Shown piece by piece: positions 1-8,188 of a DNA stretch of 24,800 bases. Numbering within the stretch: the first letter of the stretch is position 1; the number at the start of each line of letters is the position of its first letter. The notes beneath the pieces were generated by a model. The model ran no database searches. It was given only the letters and a program-made list of their open reading frames with translations, and was not told the DNA's origin. This DNA is from an uncultured Collinsella sp. (GTDB lineage Bacteria; Actinomycetota; Coriobacteriia; Coriobacteriales; Coriobacteriaceae). The stretch is taken from assembly GCA_900545665.1 (NCBI GenBank), contig UQZU01000029.1, positions 1-24,800 on the forward strand, read 5' to 3'. Made by a program: the position numbers and the translations under genes.

Positions 1-46
1 AGATGCAGCGTAGTCTCGTGGGCTCGGAGATGTGTATAAGAGACAG
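1..46 (+). other. Illumina Nextera adapter contamination
   Basis: Positions 13-27 read GTCTCGTGGGCTCGG and 28-46 read AGATGTGTATAAGAGACAG, which is the Tn5 mosaic end. Together they form the Nextera Read 2 adapter. The 12 bases before it fit AGAT (end of the P7 primer) plus the 8-base index GCAGCGTA, which from memory is the reverse complement of Nextera index N721. This is library-construction sequence, not genome. The genomic insert starts at 47, inside the rubrerythrin gene. Confidence 0.97.
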
Positions 47-544
47 GTTACACACCGGGCACACCTCAGGCGCCTCGGCACCAACGTGCAGGTGCCCGCA
101 GTTCAGGCACTTCCATACCTTCACGCCCTCACGCTCAAACACCTCGCCCGACTCGATGCGCTCGACGAGTTTGTTGTAGCGCTCCTCGTGGGCCTTCTCG
201 ACGGCGGCGACACCACGGAACTTCTCGGCGATCTCGGCAAAGCCCTCCTCCTCGGCGGTCTTGGCGAACTCGTCGTACATCGTGGTCCACTCGTAGTTCT
301 CGCCCGCGGCGGCGTCGCGCAGGTTGTCCAGAGTGCCCGGAACGGCGCCGTCGTGCAGATACTTAAACCACAGCTTGGCGTGCTCGGACTCGTTGCCCGC
401 CGTCTCGGCAAAGATATTCGAAATCTGAACGTAGCCATCCTTCTTGGCCTTAGATGCGTAGTAGCGATACTTGGTGTGTGCCTGGGACTCACCGGCAAAA
501 GCGGTCTCGAGGTTCTTCTTGGTTTGGGAATTCTCAAAATCCAT
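47..544 (-). CDS. rbr: rubrerythrin, 3'-truncated by the contig end
   Basis: This is a non-haem di-iron peroxidase of anaerobes that reduces hydrogen peroxide in the cytoplasm. The ATG at 544-542 opens a frame of 166 codons before the adapter junction. It starts MDFENSQTKKNLETAFAGES. The ferritin-like four-helix domain (about residues 1-140) shows the expected carboxylate/His ligands, including E19 in AGESQAH, the NESEH stretch and the VEKAHEERY stretch. The C-terminal rubredoxin-like domain follows with CLNCG and CPVC, the two Cys pairs that bind iron. The reading frame breaks off just after the second pair. Perhaps ten to twenty-five residues are missing by comparison with the usual length of about 180-190. 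A GAAGGG-like ribosome site lies upstream. The open frame continues into the adapter, so its apparent end is artificial. Confidence 0.93.
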
Positions 545-658
545 AGGTGTACTTCCCTTCAACACGTGCCGCCCATAGGCTTTGAGCGACCTTGTCTTTA
601 GGATGCCCTCAAGCCGCGAATTTAAACCTTACAATCCCGTTCTTCAGATTTGAGCGGG

Positions 659-1564
659 CTACACACTCAACCAACGATCGTCCTCGGCTCGGCAAAAGCC
701 CTCGCGCTCCAGGTCAGCTAGAATGCCCGCGATCAAGTCGCACTCGACCGGCCCGCGACCGGCTGCCGCTTCCATCTCGTTAACGCCCACCACGGCATCA
801 GCAAGCGTAATCCCCGCCGGCTGCCCATCGCGCGCTGCCAACAACATACGCACGATATGCGCGCGCTTTTGGCGGCGCGAGCCCTCAAACTTGGACTGAC
901 GACTATAGCCCGCCGACCGCCTGGACGGATTGGGCAGTGTCTTTTTAAGATACGCGCCGTAATCCAGCAATGCGTAATACCACGCGCGCGGCGTGTCGGC
1001 ATCGTCTTGAGGCGCGGCAAAGGGCGCGATCTCGTCCGCCGCCGCACCGGGGACCGCCGGACAGGCAGCTTGGATCAGCGGCACCAGTTCGCGATCGGGA
1101 ACGGCCGGCACATCGGGAAAGAAATGATGCAAAAAGACCGTGCGCACATTGGTCTCCAAATACACGCCCGGAAGATCAAACGCAAACGAACGGATACCCT
1201 GCGCCGTTGCCGGGCCAATACCAGGCAGAGCGACCAAGTCACGCGTCTCACGCGGAAACTCCCCGTCCCAGTCCTCTACAACGCGCTGAGCGGCCCCGTG
1301 AAGCGCCAGAGCGCGTCGGTTGTAGCCCATGCCCTGCCAAGCGTCCAAAACATCGGAAGGCGCGGCCTGGGCAAGCGCCTGCACAGTCGGAAAACGATCG
1401 AGCCACACCGGCATGCGCGCCTCCACACGCGGCACCTGTGTTTGCTGCAGCATGACCTCAGAAAGCCAAATGATGTACGGATCGCGTGTGCGGCGCCACG
1501 GAAGGTCGCGATAACGCAGGACCCCTTCCGAACGAATCATCGAACGAAAGGGGTCCTGAATCAT
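659..1564 (-). CDS. MutY-like (HhH-GPD) adenine DNA glycosylase, cluster-less variant
   Basis: This 301-residue protein probably removes adenine mispaired with damaged guanine. The N-terminal motif LPWRRTRDPY (21-30) and SEVMLQQTQV (35-44) match MutY, with E36 at the position of the catalytic Glu37 of E. coli MutY. The helix-hairpin-helix is LPGIGPATA (113-121). Three things are odd. The catalytic Asp position (Asp138 in E. coli, in LDGNV) is Glu137 here, in LETNV. The C-X6-C-X2-C-X5-C cluster motif is absent, because only three scattered Cys are present (168, 275, 291). The C-terminal NUDIX-like 8-oxoguanine reader is replaced by about 70 residues that look like a small helical domain. I believe related proteins with an E-T-N-(I/V)-R-T-V motif occur in other bacteria. 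The start has AAGGAG 7 nt upstream. The gene lies 21 bp behind the Rrf2-type gene, so they are probably co-transcribed. Confidence 0.82.
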   Translation of the reverse strand: MIQDPFRSMIRSEGVLRYRDLPWRRTRDPYIIWLSEVMLQQTQVPRVEARMPVWLDRFPTVQALAQAAPSDVLDAWQGMGYNRRALALHGAAQRVVEDWDGEFPRETRDLVALPGIGPATAQGIRSFAFDLPGVYLETNVRTVFLHHFFPDVPAVPDRELVPLIQAACPAVPGAAADEIAPFAAPQDDADTPRAWYYALLDYGAYLKKTLPNPSRRSAGYSRQSKFEGSRRQKRAHIVRMLLAARDGQPAGITLADAVVGVNEMEAAAGRGPVECDLIAGILADLEREGFCRAEDDRWLSV

Positions 1565-1585
1565 GGCTATGCTCCTTATGCGGCG

Positions 1586-2071
1586 CTATTCCTCCCGGTA
1601 AGCGCACGCGCAGGTGGCGTACTCGGGAAACGCTTCGCGGTTGGCGAACTTGGGATCGACGGCCGGGAACTGGCGGTGAGCGACGATGTCGCCGAGCGAA
1701 ACGGAATCGAGGTAGTCGCGCATCAACGCCTGAGCTCCGGCCCACAGGGGATGATAGCAGCACGCGCCCATGCGCGCACAGTCACCATCGGGCGCGGTGC
1801 AATCGTTCATAACCATAGGACCCTGAACGGCCTCGACGACCCGGCGGATAGTGACGTCGTCCGGACTGACCTTGAGACGCATGCCACCGTGGACGCCACG
1901 CAGGCTCTCCACAATACCGGCCTGGACCAAACCGTGCTGAATCGAGCGGGCAAACGAATACGGGACATTGACCTCTTCGGCAGCGGTGCGAACAGAAAGC
2001 AAACACTCCGGATCCTCAGCAAGCATCGCCAGCATTCGAAGGGCGTAATCAGTCTTCCTCGATATGTCCAT
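1586..2071 (-). CDS. Rrf2-family transcriptional regulator (IscR/NsrR-like)
   Basis: This 161-residue DNA-binding regulator starts MDISRKTDYALRMLAML, the usual Rrf2 opening. I chose the ATG at 2071 over an upstream in-frame ATG at 2179 because the family fold starts here and AAAGGGG precedes it. The winged helix spans about residues 1-80. C91, C98 and C104 (C-X6-C-X5-C, followed by C105) occupy the place of the iron-sulfur ligands in IscR, NsrR and RsrR, so it probably senses iron-sulfur status, nitric oxide or redox. There are two more Cys near the C terminus (154, 156). It sits directly before the glycosylase gene. Which Rrf2 subtype it is cannot be told from the sequence alone. Confidence 0.88.
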   Translation of the reverse strand: MDISRKTDYALRMLAMLAEDPECLLSVRTAAEEVNVPYSFARSIQHGLVQAGIVESLRGVHGGMRLKVSPDDVTIRRVVEAVQGPMVMNDCTAPDGDCARMGACCYHPLWAGAQALMRDYLDSVSLGDIVAHRQFPAVDPKFANREAFPEYATCACAYREE

Positions 2072-2394
2072 TTTTCCCCTTTCAAGGAATACGAACAGCT
2101 CGAACGAGCTCCGGGGCCGAGCTTGTGTCGAGACGCTAAATGACCGCCAGGACATCCAAATGGTAAATCGGATATCCACTGAGTGCCGCGCTTGGAGCGA
2201 AATGCATCAGATGCGGCGCACAGTGCAATTTAGTATAGCCTAACCCCCTGTCTCGTAGAACAGGTGTTGCGCAACAAAGCTGTTGTTCAGACAGATATAC
2301 TTATTAGATTTTACTTGCGTTCCCGAAGGCGCGGGGATTCTGGGCGAAGATGCACCAGGGCGATCGTTCTATCGAAACAAAGTGCATCAAACGC
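2072..2394. other. intergenic leader and spacer between Rrf2 gene and tRNA-Asp
   Basis: This stretch of about 320 bases has no gene I can support. It holds the predicted Rrf2 promoter (2232-2260), the long Rrf2 leader (2072-2225), and about 130 bases (2261-2394) downstream of the tRNA-Asp terminator with no visible signal. Frames open on the plus strand here run through the tRNA and are not credible genes. Confidence 0.6.
2232..2260 (-). promoter_or_regulatory. predicted sigma-70 promoter of the Rrf2/glycosylase unit
   Basis: On the minus strand TTCTAC (2260-2255) and TATACT (2237-2232) are separated by 17 nt. Transcription would start near 2225 and give a leader of about 150 nt before the Rrf2 start. 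The leader contains a perfect short inverted repeat, AGCTCG-AA-CGAGCT, at 2097-2110. The promoter is predicted by pattern only. Confidence 0.5.
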
Positions 2395-2422
2395 AAAAAG
2401 CCACGTCCGAAGACGTGGCTTT
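2395..2422 (-). terminator. rho-independent terminator after tRNA-Asp
   Basis: On the minus strand an eleven-base-pair stem (AAAGCCACGTC, loop TTCG, GACGTGGCTTT) is followed by a short T run. It lies 9 nt after the CCA end of the tRNA. The UUCG tetraloop makes it a strong terminator. Confidence 0.85.
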
Positions 2423-2430
2423 AATTGCGT

Positions 2431-2508
<78 letters not shown>

Positions 2509-2554
2509 AGGCAGACGTTCGCGTTTGTTTCCGCTCGCGTGCGCTGCGGGGATT

Positions 2555-2584
2555 AGTATACACAGAAGTCTGTCTGGCGCGCAA
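2555..2584 (-). promoter_or_regulatory. predicted promoter of tRNA-Asp
   Basis: On the minus strand TTGCGC (2584-2579) and TATACT (2560-2555) are separated by 18 nt, with an A/T-rich stretch just upstream (about 2587-2607) that could act as an UP element. The start would be near 2548, giving a 5' leader of about 40 nt. Confidence 0.6.
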
Positions 2585-2730
2585 CAACTTTTTTGAAAAA
2601 ATTTTTTGGGTCCCTCCCTGCCGTCACATTGTTCAATCAGTTTTGCGGGCGTGCACCGCTGCGCGGCTAGCCCGCATGCTCCTCGGCGGGGTTGGTCTGA
2701 TGGATCTTGTTGAACTTCCGCCTTTGGCTC

Positions 2731-2763
2731 AAATGGAAACGGGAGACGCATCTGCATCCCCCG
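2731..2763 (-). terminator. probable terminator of the phosphodiesterase gene
   Basis: Thirteen bases beyond the stop codon the minus strand forms CGGGGGA / TCTCCCG (7 bp, one G-T) with a ten-base loop, followed by TTTCCATTT. The stem is moderate and the T run is broken. Confidence 0.55.
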
Positions 2764-2775
2764 CTTTTGTTGTGG

Positions 2776-3243
2776 TTACTCTAGGTCAATAAATTTAGTG
2801 CTTAGGATCTTGCCGTCTTTTACTAGCATTCTGGCCATGGTGGGGCCTCGGGTGCCTCTGGGGTAGCTGGCGCTGCCCGGGTTGAGGACTAAGCAACGGC
2901 CCACTTGGGCTTCTTTGGTTACGTGGGTGTGGCCGTTGATGGCTACGTCTACGGATCCCACCGGAAGGTCTTCGCGGTAGTGGGCTACGGCGAATTTAAG
3001 GCCTTCGTAGGTAAAGAGCGCAAGACGGTCTACATCGGGGCCGTAGTCGCGGTAGTAATCGTTGTTGCCCAGTACGGCCCGCACGGGGGCGATGGTGCAT
3101 AGGTGCTCGTAGTCCATCTCTGACGTAAGGTCGCCGGCGTGGATAATCAGATCCGCGCCCTCAAGCTCGTCCAGGAGCGCAGGCGACAAATAGCCGTGGG
3201 TGTCCGAGATGATGTCGATGCGCTTGGCGCTTGCGCTGTTCAT
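2776..3243 (-). CDS. YfcE/MJ0936-type metallophosphoesterase
   Basis: This 155-residue cytoplasmic phosphodiesterase has a complete set of calcineurin-like metal motifs: D-T-H (14-16), G-D (37-38), G-N-N-D (59-62), H88 and G-H-T-H (104-107). The length is typical of the small YfcE/MJ0936 family, which hydrolyses model phosphodiesters using two divalent metals; the physiological substrate is not known. I chose the ATG at 3243 (MNSASAKRIDIISDTHG), with GGAAGGG just upstream, over an upstream ATG at 3285 that would lie within 2 nt of the preceding terminator's T run. It follows the terminator of the LytTR operon, so it probably has its own promoter or relies on readthrough. Confidence 0.9.
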   Translation of the reverse strand: MNSASAKRIDIISDTHGYLSPALLDELEGADLIIHAGDLTSEMDYEHLCTIAPVRAVLGNNDYYRDYGPDVDRLALFTYEGLKFAVAHYREDLPVGSVDVAINGHTHVTKEAQVGRCLVLNPGSASYPRGTRGPTMARMLVKDGKILSTKFIDLE

Positions 3244-3283
3244 GGGATCCCTTCCGCAAAAAAACGATTCGGCAGATACATAC

Positions 3284-3333
3284 AAAAAAGCCCCACGGCT
3301 CCGCAGACGATGGGTCTACAGAGCTGCGGGGCC
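3284..3333 (-). terminator. terminator of the glycosyltransferase/kinase/regulator operon
   Basis: Seven bases after the LytTR stop the minus strand forms a long imperfect hairpin whose base is GCCCC / GGGGC and whose interior can pair CGCAG with CTGCG. Six T residues follow (3289-3284). Confidence 0.8.
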
Positions 3334-3339
3334 AGCGTG

Positions 3340-4056
3340 CTAGAGACTCAGAGCCTTCTTGAGCGGCACGACGCGGCGGCGCGAAACCGGCACGCGTTCG
3401 TCGACGCCCGTAATGCCCAGCTGGATGGCGCCCGAGGGCACCGTCTCCACATCCGTGACGCACGCCAAGTTGACGATATAGCGGCGGTGAACACGGAAGA
3501 AGCCAAAGTCGCAGAGCTTGGCCTCAAACTGCGCCAGCGAGGTCGTCGACAAAAAGCGATCATCGACGGTATAGATGCAGGAGTAATCGTCCTTGGCCAT
3601 GATAAAGCGAATGTCGTCCACGGGAATGAGCACCTTGCGGCCGCCCTTTTCCACCGGGATACGCTCGATGGTCACCTTGCTGTCCGTAACCGGCTTGGTG
3701 CGTTGCATGACCTTCTCGATCGCGCGATCCAAGCGAGCTTCCTCGACCGGCTTCATCAGATAATCGACGGCATCCACGTCGAATGCCTCGACCGCATGGT
3801 CACTATACGCAGTCACAAACACGATCGCCGGCGGATTTTTGAGCTTATGCAGCGCCTCGGCAAGTTGCAGGCCCGAGGCACCGGGCATCGAGATATCGAG
3901 AAACACGACATCCACGCGACTTTCCATAAGCATCTCGATGGCGGAGCGGACGCTCGACGCCTCCGTGATCGTGCCGATCTTGCCCGTTTGCTCGAGCAGG
4001 AAGCGAAGCTCCGAGCGAGCCGGCGCCTCATCATCCACAATCATCGCACGCAGCAT
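3340..4056 (-). CDS. LytTR-family response regulator (system 1)
   Basis: This 238-residue protein has an N-terminal receiver (residues about 1-118) with acidic pair D8-D9 in VDDEAPARSEL, phosphorylation Asp54 in FLDISMPG, conserved T in VTAY and K in LMKPVEEARL. The C-terminal LytTR DNA-binding domain (about 135-238) includes the FFRVHRRYIVNL signature. LytTR proteins bind direct repeats upstream of targets and usually control cell-surface, autolysis or virulence functions. I chose the ATG at 4056 (MLRAMIVDDE) because the receiver starts there. It lies 72 nt behind its partner kinase gene and ends at a strong terminator. The target genes cannot be read from the window. Confidence 0.92.
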   Translation of the reverse strand: MLRAMIVDDEAPARSELRFLLEQTGKIGTITEASSVRSAIEMLMESRVDVVFLDISMPGASGLQLAEALHKLKNPPAIVFVTAYSDHAVEAFDVDAVDYLMKPVEEARLDRAIEKVMQRTKPVTDSKVTIERIPVEKGGRKVLIPVDDIRFIMAKDDYSCIYTVDDRFLSTTSLAQFEAKLCDFGFFRVHRRYIVNLACVTDVETVPSGAIQLGITGVDERVPVSRRRVVPLKKALSL

Positions 4057-4128
4057 AGGGATAAAACCTTTCGTCAACTAACTACGCCGGGCATCCGTCG
4101 CATGACGTTGAGCCCGTAGCCTTTTATT

Positions 4129-5472
4129 TTACTCTTGAATGTCAAAGATGCTCTCTGACAAATCAAGATGAAGGAGCACTTTGGTGCCCTTGCCCGGCGC
4201 CGATTCGACACGCGTATAGGAGTGCGGCCCATAAAAGCGATGGATGCGCTCCGAAATATTGTGCATGGCCACACCGGCGCCGCCACCCTGGGGAGAGCTG
4301 GCGTCGGGACGGGCAGAACGCTCGTCAAACAGTCTGGCGGCGGTACCCTCATCCATGCCCACGCCATTATCGGCCACGGCAATCAAGATTGCATCCTCGC
4401 CGTCTTGGTGAACGGTCACGTCGATCCTCAGGGCGTCGTCATCGCCCATACCATGACGTACGGCGTTCTCGACAATCGGCTGGATCACGAACGCCGGCAC
4501 CAGCGTATCTTCCACGTCCTCGGACACATCGAACGTCGCAAGCACGCGGTCCTCGCCAAAGCGGGCCTTCTCAAAGGTAAGGTAGCGCTTGGTCTGTGCA
4601 ACCTCGCGCGAGACCGGAATAAGCGATCCCGAGTTGTCGAGCGTGGCACGATAGAACGATGAGAACTCACGAAGCAGTTCGCGGGCCCGCAGCGGGTCGG
4701 TGCGCGTAAACGATGCAATGGTGTTCAGCGTGTTGAACAGGAAGTGCGGGTTAATCTGCGCTTGCAGCGCACGCACCTCGGCGCGCGCCGTGAGTTCCTT
4801 TTGCACCTCGAGCTCGTGGATGGCGAGCTGCGTGGACAAGATCTCGGCAAAGCCCGAGGCAAGCGCGTACTGGGTACGGTCGACGGCGCGCGGGGTCTTG
4901 TAGTAGAACTTGAGCGTGCCGACGGTACGATCGCCCACCTTGATGGGGGCGATAATGCCGGCGGGGACTTGGTTGTGCGAGCCATCCGAGCCCACGACAT
5001 CCACCATACGGTTGAACGACTGCACGATGCCATGTTCGATAACGTAGCGTGTGGCAAGCGTGTGGATGGGAGAATCTGGCAGTAGTTTTTCCTCAAACTC
5101 GCCTGCGCAGGCCAACACGTTGCCCTCGTCGGTGATGGCCACCGTCATGGCGCGCGTCTCGGGCAAAATGCGCCGGCACACCAAACGCGCCGACTCCTGC
5201 GTCAGACCGCCCTTAATGTCCTCAAGCATGGCCGAGGCCACCGAGAGCGTCTCCTCGGTGTACTGGGAGCGCACCGAATCGGGATTGAGCGTCAAAAAGA
5301 TAAAGATGCACAGAAAGATGCACAGCAGCGCGCAGGCAATCACCGTGGCGATCGGCTCGATACCGGTCACCAAGGCAAAAATAAAGTACACCAGCACGCA
5401 AATGGCGCAGGCAACGGCAATGATGCGAAAGATTGATATTGAACTATCGCGCTGGGCGCGGCGGTCGATCAT
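4129..5472 (-). CDS. LytS-like sensor histidine kinase (system 1)
   Basis: This 447-residue membrane kinase partners the LytTR regulator downstream. Two hydrophobic spans (about 14-36 and 40-62) replace the five-span sensor of classical LytS. A GAF-like sensing region follows (about 75-215). The His_kinase domain shows QINPHFLFNTLN with phospho-His243. The ATPase domain has N-box QPIVENAVRH (N336), DNGVGM (368-373) and a glycine-rich GGGAGVAM (396-403). The start ATG overlaps the stop of the glycosyltransferase gene by 4 nt (ATGA), which implies translational coupling. The signal sensed is unknown. The short N terminus before the first span suggests little outside the cell, so sensing is probably membrane-borne or cytoplasmic. 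Confidence 0.92.
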   Translation of the reverse strand: MIDRRAQRDSSISIFRIIAVACAICVLVYFIFALVTGIEPIATVIACALLCIFLCIFIFLTLNPDSVRSQYTEETLSVASAMLEDIKGGLTQESARLVCRRILPETRAMTVAITDEGNVLACAGEFEEKLLPDSPIHTLATRYVIEHGIVQSFNRMVDVVGSDGSHNQVPAGIIAPIKVGDRTVGTLKFYYKTPRAVDRTQYALASGFAEILSTQLAIHELEVQKELTARAEVRALQAQINPHFLFNTLNTIASFTRTDPLRARELLREFSSFYRATLDNSGSLIPVSREVAQTKRYLTFEKARFGEDRVLATFDVSEDVEDTLVPAFVIQPIVENAVRHGMGDDDALRIDVTVHQDGEDAILIAVADNGVGMDEGTAARLFDERSARPDASSPQGGGAGVAMHNISERIHRFYGPHSYTRVESAPGKGTKVLLHLDLSESIFDIQE

Positions 5473-6656
5473 TCGGCCCCCTCCAGGATACTGATCAGTT
5501 GTGCGTCACGCCAAAGCCCGTCCATGATCTTGGGCCAAAAGCTCTGGAAACGCAGGTAGCTTGCAGCGTTTTGGCGCGCATAGGCCTTTGCCTCGTCGAT
5601 ACCATGGCGCCAGATGCGCAGGTAGCCCTCATGCTCGCGGGTAAACACGCTGCGGACCATAGCGGTCTTGCGCACGCGGTCGTCGAGCTCGCGCGAAATC
5701 CACGGGCCCGGGTAGGGCATGAGCGATGCCGCCGTAACGGGAATGAGCTCCTTTTGATGCGCGGCGAATGTCAACTTGGCCCTTTCGTAGTACCAACGGT
5801 ATACATCCTGCATAAAGCGCGGTGAGCGCTTTTCGGACTCCGGAGGCAGATGACGCACGGTCCACTCGTTATCGAACCACACGTCGTAGCCAAACATGCG
5901 CATGTTAAAGAGGTAATCCAAGTCCTCGCCGCGGGTGATAAACGGGTCAAAGGCTACACGCGTAAAGGCGCGGGCGTGCAGGGCCATCAGGCCGCCGCAC
6001 ACGTAGTTGGAGCGCGAGATGCGGGTGCCCGAGAGCGCCTTTTTCATCCAACGGTTGAACTCGATGCGCTTGGTCCACCAACGATGGCAGATGCCCGCCT
6101 TGTCCGTGGGAGCCAGCGGCGAGCCGTCGCGATCGTAGAAATAGCCGCTCTTGACCAAGATCGGCAAGCCCTGACGTGTCTGCTGCCCCAACGCATAGGT
6201 CGCGCGCTTCATAAAGTCGGCGTCGATGACAGTCTCATCGTCATCCAAAAAGATAACCGCGTCATGCCCCAGCACAGCGGCACAGGCTAGCCCCATGTTG
6301 CGGATGGCACCGTAGCCTCGCAGGCTCACGCACTCGCCCGAACCCTTGGGCGCGATCTGAGCAACCCGGTCTGCAATGCGCGAGGCCTGGGTGTTGGTGA
6401 CAACGGTGACCTTGAGCGTGGGATGCGCGTCGACAATCTCGTGCACGCGCAGCGACACATCGGCTGTGGCAGAAACGGGACAGACCACCAAAAGGATGAT
6501 GCGCGGGATGTCACGTACCTGCTCAAGCGAGGCCAGGCAGCGGTCGAGTTCGGGATTGTCGGCGTTGAGTCGCGTCGAATGGTCATAGGTGCCAGGGGCG
6601 TTTGCGCAAGCGTCATCGCCCGCCCAATACGTTGGAATCACGACTGTGGCGTTCAT
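5469..6656 (-). CDS. family 2-like glycosyltransferase
   Basis: This 395-residue cytoplasmic enzyme probably transfers a sugar from a nucleotide donor. The start MNATVVIPTYW is the usual GT-A strand. A DDD triplet at 138-140 in VIFLDDDETV is the metal/donor motif. A later G-E-D-L-D-Y motif resembles the acceptor-site acidic pair of GT2 proteins. There are no membrane spans. It is the first gene of an operon with a LytS-like kinase (4-nt overlap) and LytTR regulator. That fusion of surface-glycan chemistry and signalling is unusual and may mean the signalling pair responds to wall or capsule status. GGGAGGG precedes the ATG. The acceptor is unknown. Confidence 0.85.
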   Translation of the reverse strand: MNATVVIPTYWAGDDACANAPGTYDHSTRLNADNPELDRCLASLEQVRDIPRIILLVVCPVSATADVSLRVHEIVDAHPTLKVTVVTNTQASRIADRVAQIAPKGSGECVSLRGYGAIRNMGLACAAVLGHDAVIFLDDDETVIDADFMKRATYALGQQTRQGLPILVKSGYFYDRDGSPLAPTDKAGICHRWWTKRIEFNRWMKKALSGTRISRSNYVCGGLMALHARAFTRVAFDPFITRGEDLDYLFNMRMFGYDVWFDNEWTVRHLPPESEKRSPRFMQDVYRWYYERAKLTFAAHQKELIPVTAASLMPYPGPWISRELDDRVRKTAMVRSVFTREHEGYLRIWRHGIDEAKAYARQNAASYLRFQSFWPKIMDGLWRDAQLISILEGAE

Positions 6657-6677
6657 GCCTTACCCTCCCTGCAACAC

Positions 6678-6713
6678 AAAAACGGGACGCCGCCAAACAC
6701 AGGCGACGCCCCG
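6678..6713 (-). terminator. strong terminator of the UMF1 transporter gene
   Basis: The minus strand forms a 12-bp fully paired stem (CGGGGCGTCGCC / GGCGGCGTCCCG with two G-T pairs) with a 7-base loop, followed by five T residues. It ends only 21 nt before the start codon of the glycosyltransferase gene. Confidence 0.92.
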
Positions 6714-6827
6714 CGACCTAGCTGATTCCATCATACCCACTTGGGCAAATCATTGCTCGCAAGTCGCAATGTTTATTGCGGATAACCCCAAAAGAGTACC
6801 GTGGACAGGCACAATAGCCGCTCGCTC

Positions 6828-8087
6828 CTATGCGGCATGCTCTGCCGCCCGAGTCATGCGGGACAGGCGGACCAGCAGCATAAAGCCAACGACCAGCAGC
6901 ACGCCAATGGAAAGGACGCCCAGCGACGGGTTGCCGGTCAGCGAGGTGACGACCGACACCAGGAAGGTGCCCATAACGCTTGCATAACGACCAAAGATGT
7001 CAAAGAAGCCGTAGTACTCGTTGGATTTTTCCTTGGGGATAATGCGGCCAAAGTAGCTACGGCTGAGCGCCTGCACGCCGCCCTGGAACAGGCCGACCAT
7101 AATGGCAAGCACCCAAAACTCAAAGGCGGTCTTTAGGAAGAACGCGGCGAACAGCACAATGCCCATATAGGCGGCGACTGCCACCAAGATCATGTTGAGC
7201 GTGCCCACGCGGCCGGCGAGCTTGCCGTAGATGATGGCGGACGGAAAGGCCACGAACTGCGTGACGAGCAGCGCCAGGACCAACTGGGTCGAATCGATGC
7301 CCAAGGCCGATCCGTAGCTGGTTGCCATGGAAATGACCGTGTGCACACCGTCGATATAGAAGAAGAACGCGATCATGTAGACCAGCACGGTCTTGTTGTG
7401 GGCGATCTCGCGCATGGTGTGTCCGACCTCGGAGAACACACCGCCCACGATGTGGCCGATGGTGTCCTCGGGACCGCGCTCGCGACCGTACTTTTGCTTA
7501 TAGGTGCGAATGAGCGGCAGAGTAAAGATGAGCCACCAGGCACCAGTGATGATAAACGACAGACGCGTTGCCAGCATGGTGGGGACGCCAAGAGCGGGGC
7601 CGCCCATGATGAGCGCCAGGCAGATGACGAACGGCACGGTGGAACCGATGTAGCCCCAGGCATAGCCCGAGCTGGACACGGCGTCCATGCGCTCGTCGGT
7701 GGTAATGTCGGGCAGCATGGCGTCGTAGAACGTCATAGAAGAGTTAAGGCCGATGGTGCACAGCACGTACACGGTCAAAAATGCCATGGCGGACATTGGG
7801 ATAGCCTGCGCCAGGCAAAGCACCAGGCCCGTGAGGAAGAAGCCCAAGAAGAACTTGATCTTGTTGCCGGCGTAGTCGGCAAGCGCGCCCAGAATGGGCA
7901 TGAGCATGGCGATGACCAGCGAGGCAATCGTCTGCGCATTGCCCCAGGCGACCACCAGGTCGGCCGAAGAAGCGCCGGTATTGATGGCGTTAAAGTAAAT
8001 GGGCACCACCGAGGTATTGAGCAGCACGAGGGCCGAATTGCCCACATCATACATAACCCAGTTACGCTCGAGCTTGGTGTATTTCAT
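6828..8087 (-). CDS. UMF1/Atg22-like MFS transporter
   Basis: This 419-residue integral membrane protein has about twelve hydrophobic spans. The N terminus MKYTKLERNWVMYDVGNSA is the characteristic opening of the UMF1 (Atg22-like) branch of the major facilitator superfamily: a W-x-x-Y-D-x-x-N/G-S-A motif ahead of the first span. A loop of charged residues around TYKQKYGRERGPED separates the two halves. Yeast Atg22 exports amino acids from the vacuole; the bacterial substrates are unknown. It forms a single-gene unit, because a strong terminator lies 115 bases downstream. An AAGGG site sits about 9 nt upstream of the ATG. Confidence 0.88.
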   Translation of the reverse strand: MKYTKLERNWVMYDVGNSALVLLNTSVVPIYFNAINTGASSADLVVAWGNAQTIASLVIAMLMPILGALADYAGNKIKFFLGFFLTGLVLCLAQAIPMSAMAFLTVYVLCTIGLNSSMTFYDAMLPDITTDERMDAVSSSGYAWGYIGSTVPFVICLALIMGGPALGVPTMLATRLSFIITGAWWLIFTLPLIRTYKQKYGRERGPEDTIGHIVGGVFSEVGHTMREIAHNKTVLVYMIAFFFYIDGVHTVISMATSYGSALGIDSTQLVLALLVTQFVAFPSAIIYGKLAGRVGTLNMILVAVAAYMGIVLFAAFFLKTAFEFWVLAIMVGLFQGGVQALSRSYFGRIIPKEKSNEYYGFFDIFGRYASVMGTFLVSVVTSLTGNPSLGVLSIGVLLVVGFMLLVRLSRMTRAAEHAA

Positions 8088-8188
8088 GGACAGGGACCCT
8101 TCGTATTCGCCCGATATGCAGTTAGTTCATCGTACCCCAATTGTCCAGAACCGCCGGTAAGGATTCGGCAAAGGGGCACGCACGGGCC

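Noticed and set aside
28..46. Tn5-like mosaic end as a native transposon
   Set aside because: It sits inside a full Nextera adapter with an index, so it is a library artefact.
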